From contig NZ_JARWOV010000298.1 of the NCBI RefSeq assembly GCF_029868855.1, forward strand, positions 1 to 64,000: a stretch of 64,000 nucleotides of DNA. The letters are read 5' to 3'. Shown in pieces: positions 53,373 to 61,643 of this stretch. The notes beneath the pieces were generated by a model that saw nothing but the letters and a program-made list of their open reading frames with translations, searched no databases and was not told the DNA's origin. This stretch comes from Nocardia carnea. Its GTDB lineage: Bacteria > Actinomycetota > Actinomycetes > Mycobacteriales > Mycobacteriaceae. Positions within the stretch are counted from its first letter, which is position 1; each line of letters starts with the position of its first letter. The translations under genes were made by a program, and so were the position numbers.

Positions 53373-54021
53373 CGGGTGCTACTTTCGCCGCTGCGTTCCA
53401 CACATCGAGACGCCAGCCGGGCTTCTCGATGCTCGGACCGTGGCTGCTGAGCTGCACCCAGCTGGCATTGGCAAGCCCACCGAGGGCCGGCCAGTTCTGA
53501 GGCGGCAGGTCGAGCAATGCGGCCGTGAGCGCGGCGATCAGCCCGCCGTGCGCCACGAGAATCATAGTGGCGCCGGGCCAATCCCGCCGCTCGGCGAACA
53601 ATTCCTGCACCACCGGCAGCGCCCGGGCGCCGACCTCGAGCTTCGATTCGCCGCCGGGCGGGGTAAAGGTGGCGTCCATCCGCCATTCCAGGCGCGCACC
53701 CGGGTAGAGGGAATCGACCTCCACATCGCCCATCCCCTGCCAGTCACCGAGATGGGTTTCGCGCAGCCGCGGCTCCCGGACCACCTCCAGGCCGGAATGC
53801 TCCGACAGTGCCTGCGCGGTCTCGTAGGCCCGCTTCAGATCGGACGAAACGAGGCCGATCGCCTTGTGCGATACGAGCTCCCGTGCGGCCTCCTTGGCCT
53901 GCCGCCGGCCCAGGTCGGTGAGATCGGTATCGATCTGTCCCTGCATCCGGTCGTTGGCGTTCCATTCGGTTTGCCCGTGCCGCAACAGGATCAGGGTGCG
54001 CACACCGGTTTTCTGTGTCAC
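53362..54021 (-). CDS. gpgP: Glucosyl-3-phosphoglycerate phosphatase, histidine phosphatase family
   Basis: A 219-residue histidine phosphatase. The phosphohistidine motif is LILLRHGQTEWNAN, with ETHLGDWQG and the second His in LVAHGGLIAALTAALLDLPP. In mycobacteria the gene at this position (Rv2419c) dephosphorylates glucosyl-3-phosphoglycerate, the first steps towards methylglucose lipopolysaccharides; octT downstream fits that pathway. The start overlaps rsfS by 4 bp. Confidence 0.9.
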   Translation of the reverse strand: MTQKTGVRTLILLRHGQTEWNANDRMQGQIDTDLTDLGRRQAKEAARELVSHKAIGLVSSDLKRAYETAQALSEHSGLEVVREPRLRETHLGDWQGMGDVEVDSLYPGARLEWRMDATFTPPGGESKLEVGARALPVVQELFAERRDWPGATMILVAHGGLIAALTAALLDLPPQNWPALGGLANASWVQLSSHGPSIEKPGWRLDVWNAAAKVAPDVI

Positions 54022-54422
54022 TCGGTTTCTCCAGCACTTTCTTCATCGGTGGCACCCGGCGCACCGATCCCCTCGACCGGAACGACGGGGCAGTCTTTCC
54101 ACAGCCGTTCCAGCGCATAGAAATTACGTTCGTCGTTGTGCTGGATATGCACCACCACATCGACATAGTCCAAGAGTGCCCAGCGGCCCTCGCGGGTCCC
54201 TTCCCGGCGAACCGGTTTGTGCCCGGCCGCGCGCAGTTTCTCTTCGACATTATCGACGATGGCGTTCACCTGGCGCTCGTTCGGCGCCGAAGCGATCACG
54301 AAGCAGTCGGTGATCACCAACTGCTCGGAGACATCGAGCACCACCACATCGGCGGCCAGTTTCTCGTCCGCGGCCAACGCGGCGACGGTCGCCATCTGCA
54401 CTGCCTCGGCTGTCGCAGTCAT
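54018..54422 (-). CDS. rsfS: Ribosomal silencing factor RsfS
   Basis: A 134-residue RsfS/DUF143 protein with [20 protein letters not shown], then [20 protein letters not shown] and [20 protein letters not shown]. It binds L14 on the 50S subunit and blocks subunit joining under starvation. Overlaps nadD upstream and gpgP downstream, each by 4 bp, a standard nadD-rsfS-gpgP arrangement. Confidence 0.95.
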   Translation of the reverse strand: MTATAEAVQMATVAALAADEKLAADVVVLDVSEQLVITDCFVIASAPNERQVNAIVDNVEEKLRAAGHKPVRREGTREGRWALLDYVDVVVHIQHNDERNFYALERLWKDCPVVPVEGIGAPGATDEESAGETE

Positions 54423-55096
54423 GGTGTGGTTCCCCCTGGTCCTCGGTTCACGCTTCCATTACCTTCCGCTTGCGCCGGCACGTAGAGGTGCCGTTTCGAT
54501 ATGTATTGCACGACCCCGTCCGGCACCAGGTACCACACGGGCCGGCCCTCGGCCGCGCGCCGACGGCATTCACTCGACGAGATGGCCAGCGCGGGGACCT
54601 CGATCATGGTGACCGCGTCGTCGGGCATACCGCGCAGATGGTCGGCCAGATGATCGATATTCAGCTCGTACCCCGGCCGGCTGACGCCCACGAACTTCGC
54701 CAGCTCGAACAGTTCCGCCCAATCCTGCCAGGTGAGGATGCTGGCCAGCGCGTCCGCCCCGGTGATGAAGTAGAGCTCGGCGCCGGGGTACTGGGCGTGC
54801 AGGTCGCGCAGAGTATCGACCGTATAGGTCATCTTGCTGCGCTCCACATCGGCCCGGCTCACCGAGAACCGCGGGTTGGAGGCGGTGGCGATCACCGTCA
54901 TCAGGTAGCGGTCCTCGGCCGGGCTGACCCGCCGGCCCGATTTCTGCCAGGGCTGGCCGGTCGGGACGAAGATGACCTCGTCGAGGTCGAACCGGTGCGC
55001 GACCTCGCTGGCCGCGACCAGGTGCCCATGGTGGATGGGATCGAAGGTGCCACCCATCACCCCCAGCTTGGGTCCGCCCTGGCCTGTTCCACGCAT
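54419..55096 (-). CDS. nadD: Nicotinate-nucleotide adenylyltransferase
   Basis: A 225-residue NadD that makes deamido-NAD from nicotinate mononucleotide and ATP. The nucleotidyltransferase motif [15 protein letters not shown] and the C-terminal [13 protein letters not shown] are clear. A Gly/Pro-rich tail of ~20 residues follows the usual end. A TAAGCT element lies 8 bases before ATG 55096, so it may be leaderless and start the operon nadD-rsfS-gpgP. Confidence 0.96.
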   Translation of the reverse strand: MRGTGQGGPKLGVMGGTFDPIHHGHLVAASEVAHRFDLDEVIFVPTGQPWQKSGRRVSPAEDRYLMTVIATASNPRFSVSRADVERSKMTYTVDTLRDLHAQYPGAELYFITGADALASILTWQDWAELFELAKFVGVSRPGYELNIDHLADHLRGMPDDAVTMIEVPALAISSSECRRRAAEGRPVWYLVPDGVVQYISKRHLYVPAQAEGNGSVNRGPGGTTP

Positions 55097-55135
55097 GAGT
55101 GTCGAGCTTAACGGGGTGTTCCCGGCGGGTCCCGG

Positions 55136-56542
55136 TCAGACCGGCAGCAGCCGCGAGACCACGGCCGTGAGCTGGGACGCGGACCGGCATTCGTGCATTT
55201 CGATGACCTGCTGGTAGCGGTCGGCGGCCGAATCCCCGGACCCCCAGTTCTGGCGCGGCTCGGGGTTCAGCCAGTGGGCGTGCTTGGCGACGGCGACCAG
55301 CTCGGACAGTGTGGACAGTTCCGGATCGCGGTAGTTGGTGCGAGCGTCACCGAGGATCAGCAGCGAGCTGCGGCTGGTGACCGCATCGGCGAATCCGTCG
55401 GCGAAGCTGGTCAGTGCGCTGCCGTAGTCGGAGTGGCCGTTGAAGCCGACGATATCGGCCTCGGCGAAGATCCGCTGCATGGCCTCGTCGAGCTGGGTAT
55501 GGGGATCGAAGAACCGGGTCACCTCGTCGGTGTTGTCGACGAAGGCGAAGATACGCACCTTCGAGAACTGTTCACGCAGGGCGCTCACCAGCAACAAGGT
55601 GAAATTGCTGAATCCGGCGACCGAACCGGATACATCGCACAGCAGCACCAGCTCCGGGCGGCCGGGCCGCGGTTTGCGATTCACCAGGTCGATCGGTACC
55701 CCACCGGTCGACATGGATTTGCGCAGCGTTTTCCGCAGGTCGATCTCACCGCGCCGGGCATGCCGCCGCCGGACCGCCAGCCGGGAGGCCAGTATCCGCG
55801 CAAGCCGTTGGGTGCTGCGTTTCAGCTCGGCCAGTTCGTTCTGCGAGGCGCGCAGGAAATCCACGTCCTCGGCCTGCCGTGCGACCCCGTACGAAGCGAC
55901 CCGCTCCCGGCCGATCCGTTCGGCCACCCGCCGCCGCGTCTCGGCCTCCACCGTCCGGCGGAAGTTGTCGATCCGGCCGCGGGCCGCCCGGCGCGCGATC
56001 TCGGTTTCGAAATCGCTCATATCCGGTGTGGTCATCCCGGCCAGGATCTGCGCCAGCAGGGTCTGCGGCTGAATCTCCTTGAGCGCCTGATACGAGGAGA
56101 ACGACGCGCCGCGCGCCGACTGGTACTGCCCGAGCTGTTCCACCAGCTGCGCGGCCATCAGTGCCTGCGCGCCGGCGGAGTTCTCGTCGGCGAGCATTTC
56201 GGCCAGCATCTTGCGCAGCGCGGGAACGTCGAGCCGGCCGTCGTCACGGTACGGCAGTTCGATCTCCCCGGCGGCGTCGCGCTCACCGATGGCGATGGGG
56301 AACCACAGGTCGAACAGGCCGTCGTAGGTGGCGCGGTGGGTGGTGCGCCGCAGCAGGGCACAGGCCAGACCCTCCCGCACGGCTTCCCGGTCCAGGAGAT
56401 CGAGGACGGACAGCACGCGGCCCGCGTCCACCGTTTCCGAGGGCCCCACCGGGATCCCACGCGCCCGCAGTGCCTCCACGAACCCCACCAGATGCCCCGG
56501 CAGACCGTGCGGGGCCAGCGGCCGGTCCTCGGCGACCGCCAT
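55136..56542 (-). CDS. VWA domain protein, CoxE-like
   Basis: A 468-residue CoxE/VWA protein. The N-terminal two-thirds is helical (GLPGHLVGFVEALRARGIPV at the start), and the C-terminal VWA domain carries a MIDAS in LLCDVSGSVAGFSNF. The ATG lies 2 bp after the MoxR-type ATPase gene. MoxR-VWA pairs act as chaperones that insert metals or assemble complexes; the client here is unknown. The pair sits beside proA in mycobacteria (Rv2425c-Rv2427c), but here is separated from it by an insertion. Confidence 0.92.
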   Translation of the reverse strand: MAVAEDRPLAPHGLPGHLVGFVEALRARGIPVGPSETVDAGRVLSVLDLLDREAVREGLACALLRRTTHRATYDGLFDLWFPIAIGERDAAGEIELPYRDDGRLDVPALRKMLAEMLADENSAGAQALMAAQLVEQLGQYQSARGASFSSYQALKEIQPQTLLAQILAGMTTPDMSDFETEIARRAARGRIDNFRRTVEAETRRRVAERIGRERVASYGVARQAEDVDFLRASQNELAELKRSTQRLARILASRLAVRRRHARRGEIDLRKTLRKSMSTGGVPIDLVNRKPRPGRPELVLLCDVSGSVAGFSNFTLLLVSALREQFSKVRIFAFVDNTDEVTRFFDPHTQLDEAMQRIFAEADIVGFNGHSDYGSALTSFADGFADAVTSRSSLLILGDARTNYRDPELSTLSELVAVAKHAHWLNPEPRQNWGSGDSAADRYQQVIEMHECRSASQLTAVVSRLLPV

Positions 56543-56544
56543 GA

Positions 56545-57438
56545 TCAGACCGGCTTCAGCTCGGCCAGCGCGCGCTGGTGGTCGCTGCGGTGTTTCAGCA
56601 CGACCCCGAGGGTTTCGCGCACCGTCGTATCGTCGAGGTCGGTATGCCCGAGCGCGAGCAGGGTGCGCGCCCAGTCGATCGTTTCGGCGACCGACGGCAG
56701 TTTCTTCAACTGCATCCCGCGCAGTACGTGCACGATCCGCACCAGCTGCGCCGCCACGGCCTGCGGGAGTTCCGGTACCCGGCTGGCCAGGATGCGCCGC
56801 TCCAGGTCCTCGTCCGGGAAATCCAGGTGCAGGTACAGGCAGCGCCGTTTCAGCGCCTCCGACAGTTCCCGGGTGGCATTGGAGGTCAGGACCACGAACG
56901 GTTTGCGGTCGGCGGTGATGGTGCCGAGCTCCGGAACGGTGACCGCGAAATCGCTGAGCACCTCGAGCAGCAGCCCCTCGATCTCCACATCGGCTTTATC
57001 GGTTTCGTCGATGAGCAGTACCGTCGGGTCGGTCCGCCGGATGGCGGTGAGCAACGGCCGCGACAGCAGGAATTCCTCGGTGAACACATCGGCCTTGGTC
57101 TCGGCCCAATCGTTGTCACCGGCGGCCTGGATGCGCAGGATCTGCTTGGCGTGATTCCACTCGTAGAGCGCCCGCGCCTCGTCCACACCTTCGTAGCACT
57201 GCAACCGCACCAGTTCCGCGCCCGAAGTCTGCGCCACCGCACGCGCCAGCTCGGTTTTCCCGACACCCGCCGGACCCTCGATGAGCAGCGGCTTACCGAG
57301 ACGATCGGCGAGGAAGACCGAGGTCGCGGTTGCCTTGTCGGCCAGATACCCGGTTTCGGCAAGGCGGTGCTGTACGTCGTCGACCGACGCGAAGATCGGC
57401 TCCTGAACCGGCGGGATGGGGGAACTCGCGGGCTCCAT
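56545..57438 (-). CDS. MoxR-family AAA ATPase
   Basis: 297 residues from ATG 57438 (MEPASSPIPPVQ), with GGAAGGA upstream. Walker A LIEGPAGVGKTELARA, Walker B VLLIDETDKAD and sensor 1 VVLTSNATRELSEAL define a MoxR ATPase. It is paired with the VWA protein downstream. The first ~20 codons and the ribosome-binding site are duplicated at 60171-60265, next to proA, which suggests this gene once followed proA directly. Confidence 0.93.
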   Translation of the reverse strand: MEPASSPIPPVQEPIFASVDDVQHRLAETGYLADKATATSVFLADRLGKPLLIEGPAGVGKTELARAVAQTSGAELVRLQCYEGVDEARALYEWNHAKQILRIQAAGDNDWAETKADVFTEEFLLSRPLLTAIRRTDPTVLLIDETDKADVEIEGLLLEVLSDFAVTVPELGTITADRKPFVVLTSNATRELSEALKRRCLYLHLDFPDEDLERRILASRVPELPQAVAAQLVRIVHVLRGMQLKKLPSVAETIDWARTLLALGHTDLDDTTVRETLGVVLKHRSDHQRALAELKPV

Positions 57439-57473
57439 GGGCGTCCTTCCGTCGAACTCTGCCCACCCCACGC
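57377..57473. repeat. Direct repeat copy 1, 5' end of moxR
   Basis: These 97 bp (first 21 codons of moxR, its ribosome-binding site and ~35 bp upstream) recur at 60171-60265 in the same orientation with one substitution and a 2-bp deletion. The copies bracket the ~2.7-kb insertion. Confidence 0.9.
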
Positions 57474-57558
57474 TACCGGGAGCTTGCTCGACAGGCCTTG
57501 TCCCCCACGGCCGAGAGACCTGGGTCACGGCCGAGCCGACCGACCGCATACGCTCGTT

Positions 57559-57850
57559 TCATCCGAGGTACGCCCGTCGAGATTCGAACTGGCGCCGGAC
57601 CTCGCCATCGCTGTCGGCGATGACGGGGCGAGGGTCGGTGTAGATGCCTACGAGCCCAGCGATCTCGATATCGAGGCCGGTTTCCTCTTCGACTTCGCGC
57701 ACAGCGCAGCCGGGAAGACCGTCCGTCATCTCCATACCCCCCGGGCAGCGCCCACGGCCCGCTGTCGGCGCGCCGCTGAAGCAGTCGACGCGGCGCTACC
57801 CCGGCGGTCCCGAGCCGCCGAGGGGCTACCTGTGACCCAGTTCACAGTAC
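57559..57850 (-). pseudogene. NUDIX hydrolase remnant
   Basis: On the minus strand one frame reads APRRLLQRRADSGPWALPGG and the next frame, from 57735, reads MEMTDGLPGCAVREVEEETG and on to a TGA at 57559. Joined, they give the NUDIX box G-x5-E-x7-REVEEETG of a pyrophosphohydrolase. A frameshift at the GGGGGG run (about 57736-57743) breaks the gene, and the 3' half is missing after QFE. It lies at the moxR-side junction of the insertion, so it was probably cut by the event. Not functional as read. Confidence 0.75.
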
Positions 57851-57855
57851 ATGAC

Positions 57856-57882
57856 TGTCACGTCTACCCATCCTGCCCTGTC
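57856..57882 (+). promoter_or_regulatory. ECF41-like promoter upstream of the FAD oxidoreductase
   Basis: TGTCACG (57856-57862), 16 bases, TGTC (57879-57882). The published ECF41 consensus is TGTCACA near -35 and CGTC near -10, normally found upstream of the oxidoreductase-type gene beside the sigma gene. Each element here differs from it by one base. Confidence 0.5.
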
Positions 57883-57924
57883 CCATAGCCGACCCCTACG
57901 AACGAGCCGCACAGGGAGCACGAC

Positions 57925-59160
57925 ATGACCACCACCGCCCACGAGATCATCGTCCTCGGCGCCGGCTACGCCGGCCTGATCGCCACCGCCCGGCTGGCCC
58001 GCTACATCCGCAGGCTGAACACCCGGATCACGCTGGTGAACCCCTCGGCCCGCTTCGTCGAGCGGCTGCGCATGCACCAAGTCGCCGCGGGTCAGGAACT
58101 GACCGACTTCCAGATCCCGGACCTGCTGGCCGGCACCGAGGTGGAGTTCCACCAGGCCGCCGCCACCGCCATCGATCCCGCCGCCCGCACCGTCACCCTC
58201 GACGACGGCACGATCCTGCGGTACGACCGGCTGGTCTACGCGCTCGGCAGCACCACCGACACGAGCCGCGTTCCCGGCGCGGAAGACCACGCGTGGACCC
58301 TCGACGATCCACGGATGGCACACCACTTCGCGCAGCGATTGCCCGAGATCGCCGCTGCCGGGGGTGCGGTCACCGTATGTGGTGGCGGGCTCACCGGAAT
58401 CGAAGCGGCCGCCGAGATCGCCGAGGCGTATCCGGAACTGACCGTCACCCTGGTGAGCGCTTCCGAACCCGGGGCCATGATGGGTGCGAAGGCCCGCGGC
58501 TACCTGAACCGAGTACTGGACCGGCTCGGTGTGGTGCGCATGGCCGGGGTGAAGGCCACCAAGGTGCTGCCCGACGCGGTGCGGCTGGACACCGGCGAAC
58601 TTTTGACGTCGGATCTGACACTGTGGACCACCGGCGTGCGGGTGTCCCCGCTCGCCGCCGAGGCCGGCATCGAGACGGATGCGAACGGGCTCGTCGTCAC
58701 CGACCCGGCACTGCGTTCGGTATCGCACCCGGAAATCCACGCCATCGGCGACGCCGCGCTGGTCCAGCAGGCGTGGGGCCGACTGCACGGCACCTGCCAG
58801 AGCGGCGTGGTCACCGCCGACTACACCGCCACCGTCATCGCCCGGCAGCTGCGCCGGAAGAAGGTGAAGCCGTTGCGCTTCGGGTACTTCCACCAGCCGG
58901 TGAGCCTGGGCCGCAAGGACGCGGTTGTCCAGTTCACCGAGGCCGACGACACCCCGAACCGCTGGTACCTCAGGGGTAAGGTCGCAGCCATCTATAAGGA
59001 GCAGGTCAGCAGCACCCCGCCGGTGGCCGCGAAGATGACCCGATACGTGAAACTGCCGGTGCAGCTGTCCCAAGGTGGCCGAGCCACCCGCTCGACGCCC
59101 ATCATGACCCGAGTCGGAGCCGAGGGACCACCGGTCCCCCGGCTCAGCACAGGCCGGTAA
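57925..59160 (+). CDS. NAD(P)/FAD-dependent oxidoreductase, NDH-2-like
   Basis: A 411-residue flavoprotein of the type II NADH dehydrogenase group. FAD motif IIVLGAGYAGLIATARLARY, NAD motif VTVCGGGLTGIEAAAEIAE and the FAD-closing IHAIGDAALVQQ are clear. The C-terminal membrane-binding helix of true NDH-2 is not obvious, so it may be soluble. GGGAGC precedes ATG 57925. It is followed after 11 bp by an ECF41-type sigma factor gene and is the likely target of that factor. It lies inside the insertion. Confidence 0.9.
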   Translation: MTTTAHEIIVLGAGYAGLIATARLARYIRRLNTRITLVNPSARFVERLRMHQVAAGQELTDFQIPDLLAGTEVEFHQAAATAIDPAARTVTLDDGTILRYDRLVYALGSTTDTSRVPGAEDHAWTLDDPRMAHHFAQRLPEIAAAGGAVTVCGGGLTGIEAAAEIAEAYPELTVTLVSASEPGAMMGAKARGYLNRVLDRLGVVRMAGVKATKVLPDAVRLDTGELLTSDLTLWTTGVRVSPLAAEAGIETDANGLVVTDPALRSVSHPEIHAIGDAALVQQAWGRLHGTCQSGVVTADYTATVIARQLRRKKVKPLRFGYFHQPVSLGRKDAVVQFTEADDTPNRWYLRGKVAAIYKEQVSSTPPVAAKMTRYVKLPVQLSQGGRATRSTPIMTRVGAEGPPVPRLSTGR

Positions 59161-59171
59161 GGATCACAGCC

Positions 59172-59888
59172 ATGCAGGACCATTACCGTCAGCCGGCTAC
59201 AGCGCATGAGGCAAACGATGCCTCCGTCGACCCGTTCATCGAACATCGCCGGCTACTGTTCGGCACCGCCTACAACTTGCTGGGCAGTGTCGCCGACGCC
59301 GAGGACATCCTGCAGGAAACTTGGTTGAAATGGCATTCCGTGGACCATGATTCGGTAACCCACCCCAAGGCCTACCTGGTGCGCACGGTCACCAATCTCG
59401 CCCTCAACCGACTGACCTCCGCCCGGGCCACTCGCGAAACCTATATCGGCCCATGGCTTCCCGAACCACTCATCACCGCACCGAGCGCCGCCGAGGAGAC
59501 CGAGATGGCCGATACCGTATCGACGGCAATGCTCGTCGTGCTCGAAACCCTGAGCCCCACCGAACGAGCCGTATTCGTGTTGCGCGAGGTGTTCGGCTTC
59601 TCGCACGGCGATATCGGTGGTTTCCTCGACCGACCGGAGACCGCCGTCCGCCAGATCGCCCGCCGCGCCCGATCACATGTACAGGCACGCCGGCCCCGTT
59701 TCGACACCGACGAGGCAGCGCGCAGTGAGATCACCGAGAAGTTCATCTCGGGCTGCCACGGCGGCGACCTCAACGCCCTCATGACACTGCCAGCGCCCGA
59801 CGTGACCCTGTGGAACGACGGAGGCGGCATCGTCACCGCCGCCCGCTGTTCGGCCCCGACCAGGTGGCCCGATGGCTACTCGGTGTGA
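59172..59888 (+). CDS. ECF41-type sigma factor, frameshifted in its C-terminal domain
   Basis: As read, 238 residues. Sigma-2 spans ~25-85 (YNLLGSVADAEDILQETWLK), the ECF41 linker motif WLPEP is at 95-99, and sigma-4 spans ~118-165 (AVFVLREVFGFSHGDIGGFL). ECF41 factors carry a C-terminal SnoaL-like domain with a DGGG motif; it is present at 216-219 (WNDGGGIVTAAR), but the frame then leaves the family sequence and ends after GYSV. The remainder continues in the +2 frame to 60082. The sigma domains are intact, so a truncated but DNA-binding factor is possible. Confidence 0.85.
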   Translation: MQDHYRQPATAHEANDASVDPFIEHRRLLFGTAYNLLGSVADAEDILQETWLKWHSVDHDSVTHPKAYLVRTVTNLALNRLTSARATRETYIGPWLPEPLITAPSAAEETEMADTVSTAMLVVLETLSPTERAVFVLREVFGFSHGDIGGFLDRPETAVRQIARRARSHVQARRPRFDTDEAARSEITEKFISGCHGGDLNALMTLPAPDVTLWNDGGGIVTAARCSAPTRWPDGYSV

Positions 59889-60082
59889 TGGCCAAACCGA
59901 CCTCCGCCGGCATCCGCCTGGAATCCGCGATAGTGAACGGGGAAGCGAGCATCGTCGGTGTCATCGGCGGCTACCGGATCGGCGCGTTGACCTACGACAT
60001 TCACGACGGCCGCATCGAGAACATCCGATTCCAGGTCAACCCGGAAAAGCTGGGCGGAATCCAGGAATCAGGCGCCACCTGA
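59840..60082 (+). pseudogene. Out-of-frame SnoaL-like end of the ECF41 sigma gene
   Basis: From 59840 the +2 frame reads RPLFGPDQVARWLLGVMAKP and continues to GGIQESGAT and a TGA, the normal end of an ECF41 SnoaL-like domain. The break lies in a GCCGCCC-type run at about 59835-59848. Family sequence would need seven more bases (one more GCCGCCC unit), so loss of one 7-bp tandem copy is the simplest cause. Sequencing or assembly error cannot be excluded. Confidence 0.8.
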
Positions 60083-60170
60083 TCAAGATCGGAGCCTCGA
60101 GCTACCCGCTCCCCACCTCGGTGCCGATGGAATTCGCCGTCGCATACCCCCTGCGAAGGCGTCCCATTCA
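60083..60170. other. End of the insertion, no gene
   Basis: Short stretch between the sigma-gene end and repeat copy 2. Nothing recognisable; the proA-side junction is expected at its right edge. Confidence 0.4.
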
Positions 60171-60265
60171 TCGTCGACCGACGCGAAGATCGGCTCCTGA
60201 ACCGGCGGGATGGGAACTCGCGGGCTCCATGGGCGTCCTTCCGTCGAACTCCGCCCACCCCACGC
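60171..60265 (-). pseudogene. Direct repeat copy 2, truncated moxR start
   Basis: 95 bp matching 57377-57473 with one substitution and a 2-bp deletion in a G run. On the minus strand it keeps the GGAAGGA ribosome site and the ATG, then MEPASSHPAGSGADLRVGRR and a TGA: codons 6 onward are shifted by the deletion. It lies 48 bp downstream of proA, where moxR itself would be expected. It is a remnant of the original moxR 5' end or of the recombination that placed the insert. Confidence 0.85.
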
Positions 60266-60313
60266 CGAACACAGCTCCGAGGTGCGGAACCCGTCAGCGA
60301 GGGCGGAGCAGTT

Positions 60314-61579
60314 CTACGCCGGGCGGATCTGGCCCGATCCGCGGACCACCCACTTGGACGAGGTGAGTTCCGGCAGGCCCATGGGCCCGCGGGCGTGCAG
60401 TTTCTGGGTGGAAATACCGATCTCGGCGCCGAAGCCGAACTGCTCGCCGTCGGTGAAGGCGGTGGAGGCGTTGACCATGACCGCCGCGGCGTCCACCCGG
60501 CGGGAGAACTCGTCGGCCGCGGCGAGTTCGCCGGTGACGATGGCCTCGGTGTGGCCGGTGCCCCAGGTGTTGATGTGCTCGATCGCCGCGTCGAGATCGT
60601 CGACGATTTTCACCGCGATATCGAGGGTGAGGTACTCCTCGGCCCAATCCTTGTCCGTGGCCGGGACCATACCGTCGAGATCGCCGTGCAGGGTGACCCC
60701 CTTGTCGGTGAGAGCCTTGCCCAGCCGCGGCAGCGCGGTGTCGGCGATGGCGGCGTCTATCAGCACGGTTTCGGCGGCATTGCACACGCTGGGCCGGCGG
60801 GTTTTGGCGTTGATCAGGATCTCTTCGGCCATATCCAGGTCCGCGCCGGAATGTACATAGACGTGGCAGTTGCCGGTACCGGTCTCGATGGTCGGCACCT
60901 GGGCGTCGCGCACCACGGCGTTGATCAGGCCGGCGCCGCCGCGCGGGATCACCACGTCCACCAGACCGCGCGCCTGGATCAGGTGGGTGACGCTGGAACG
61001 GTCCTCGCTGGGCAGCAGTTGTACCGCGTCGGCCGGCAGACCAGCGTCGGTGAGCGCGGACCGCAGCACCTCGACCAAGGCCGCATTCGATCGGGCCGCC
61101 GACGACGACCCCCGCAGGAGCGCAGCGTTACCCGATTTCAACGCCAACCCGAAAGCGTCCACGGTGACATTCGGCCGGGCCTCGTAGACCATCCCGACCA
61201 CCCCGAGCGGCACCCGGACCTGCCGGATCTCCAGTCCGTTCGGCAGGGTCGACCCGCGTTCCACCACGCCCACCGGATCCGGCAGGGCCGCCACCTGGCG
61301 CAGACCCGAGGCGATCCCGTCGACCCGGTCCTTGGTGAGCCGCAGCCGGTCCAGCAGCGAATCCTCGGTTCCGGCCGCTTTCGCCGCCACCAGATCCTCG
61401 CCGTTGGCTTCCAGCACGGTATCCGCGGCGGCCAGCAGCGCGTCCGCCGCCGCGTGCAGCGCCTCGTTCTTCTGGGCCGTGGTGAGCTGGGCGAGCACCC
61501 GGGACGCTACCCGTGCCCGGCGGGCGGCCCCGTGCACGGCCTCGCGCATATCGAACTCAGCGGTGATCTCTGCCGTCAT
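60314..61579 (-). CDS. proA: Gamma-glutamyl phosphate reductase
   Basis: 421 residues, ProA of proline synthesis, reducing glutamyl-5-phosphate to the semialdehyde with NADPH. Family stretches [39 protein letters not shown], the Cys nucleophile region [15 protein letters not shown] and [20 protein letters not shown] are all present. Normal length. It is divergent from the ribokinase gene. In mycobacteria the moxR-like gene follows proA directly; here the insertion intervenes. Confidence 0.97.
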   Translation of the reverse strand: MTAEITAEFDMREAVHGAARRARVASRVLAQLTTAQKNEALHAAADALLAAADTVLEANGEDLVAAKAAGTEDSLLDRLRLTKDRVDGIASGLRQVAALPDPVGVVERGSTLPNGLEIRQVRVPLGVVGMVYEARPNVTVDAFGLALKSGNAALLRGSSSAARSNAALVEVLRSALTDAGLPADAVQLLPSEDRSSVTHLIQARGLVDVVIPRGGAGLINAVVRDAQVPTIETGTGNCHVYVHSGADLDMAEEILINAKTRRPSVCNAAETVLIDAAIADTALPRLGKALTDKGVTLHGDLDGMVPATDKDWAEEYLTLDIAVKIVDDLDAAIEHINTWGTGHTEAIVTGELAAADEFSRRVDAAAVMVNASTAFTDGEQFGFGAEIGISTQKLHARGPMGLPELTSSKWVVRGSGQIRPA

Positions 61580-61631
61580 AGCTATATAGCCTACGCACCG
61601 GGAAAACCGGATTTCACCGGCGTTCGCGCGT

Positions 61632-61637
61632 TACGTT
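61632..61637 (+). promoter_or_regulatory. -10 element for a leaderless ribokinase start
   Basis: TACGTT lies 6 bases before GTG 61644. The same hexamer serves the carotenoid oxygenase gene. Confidence 0.5.
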
Positions 61638-61643
61638 CTCACT

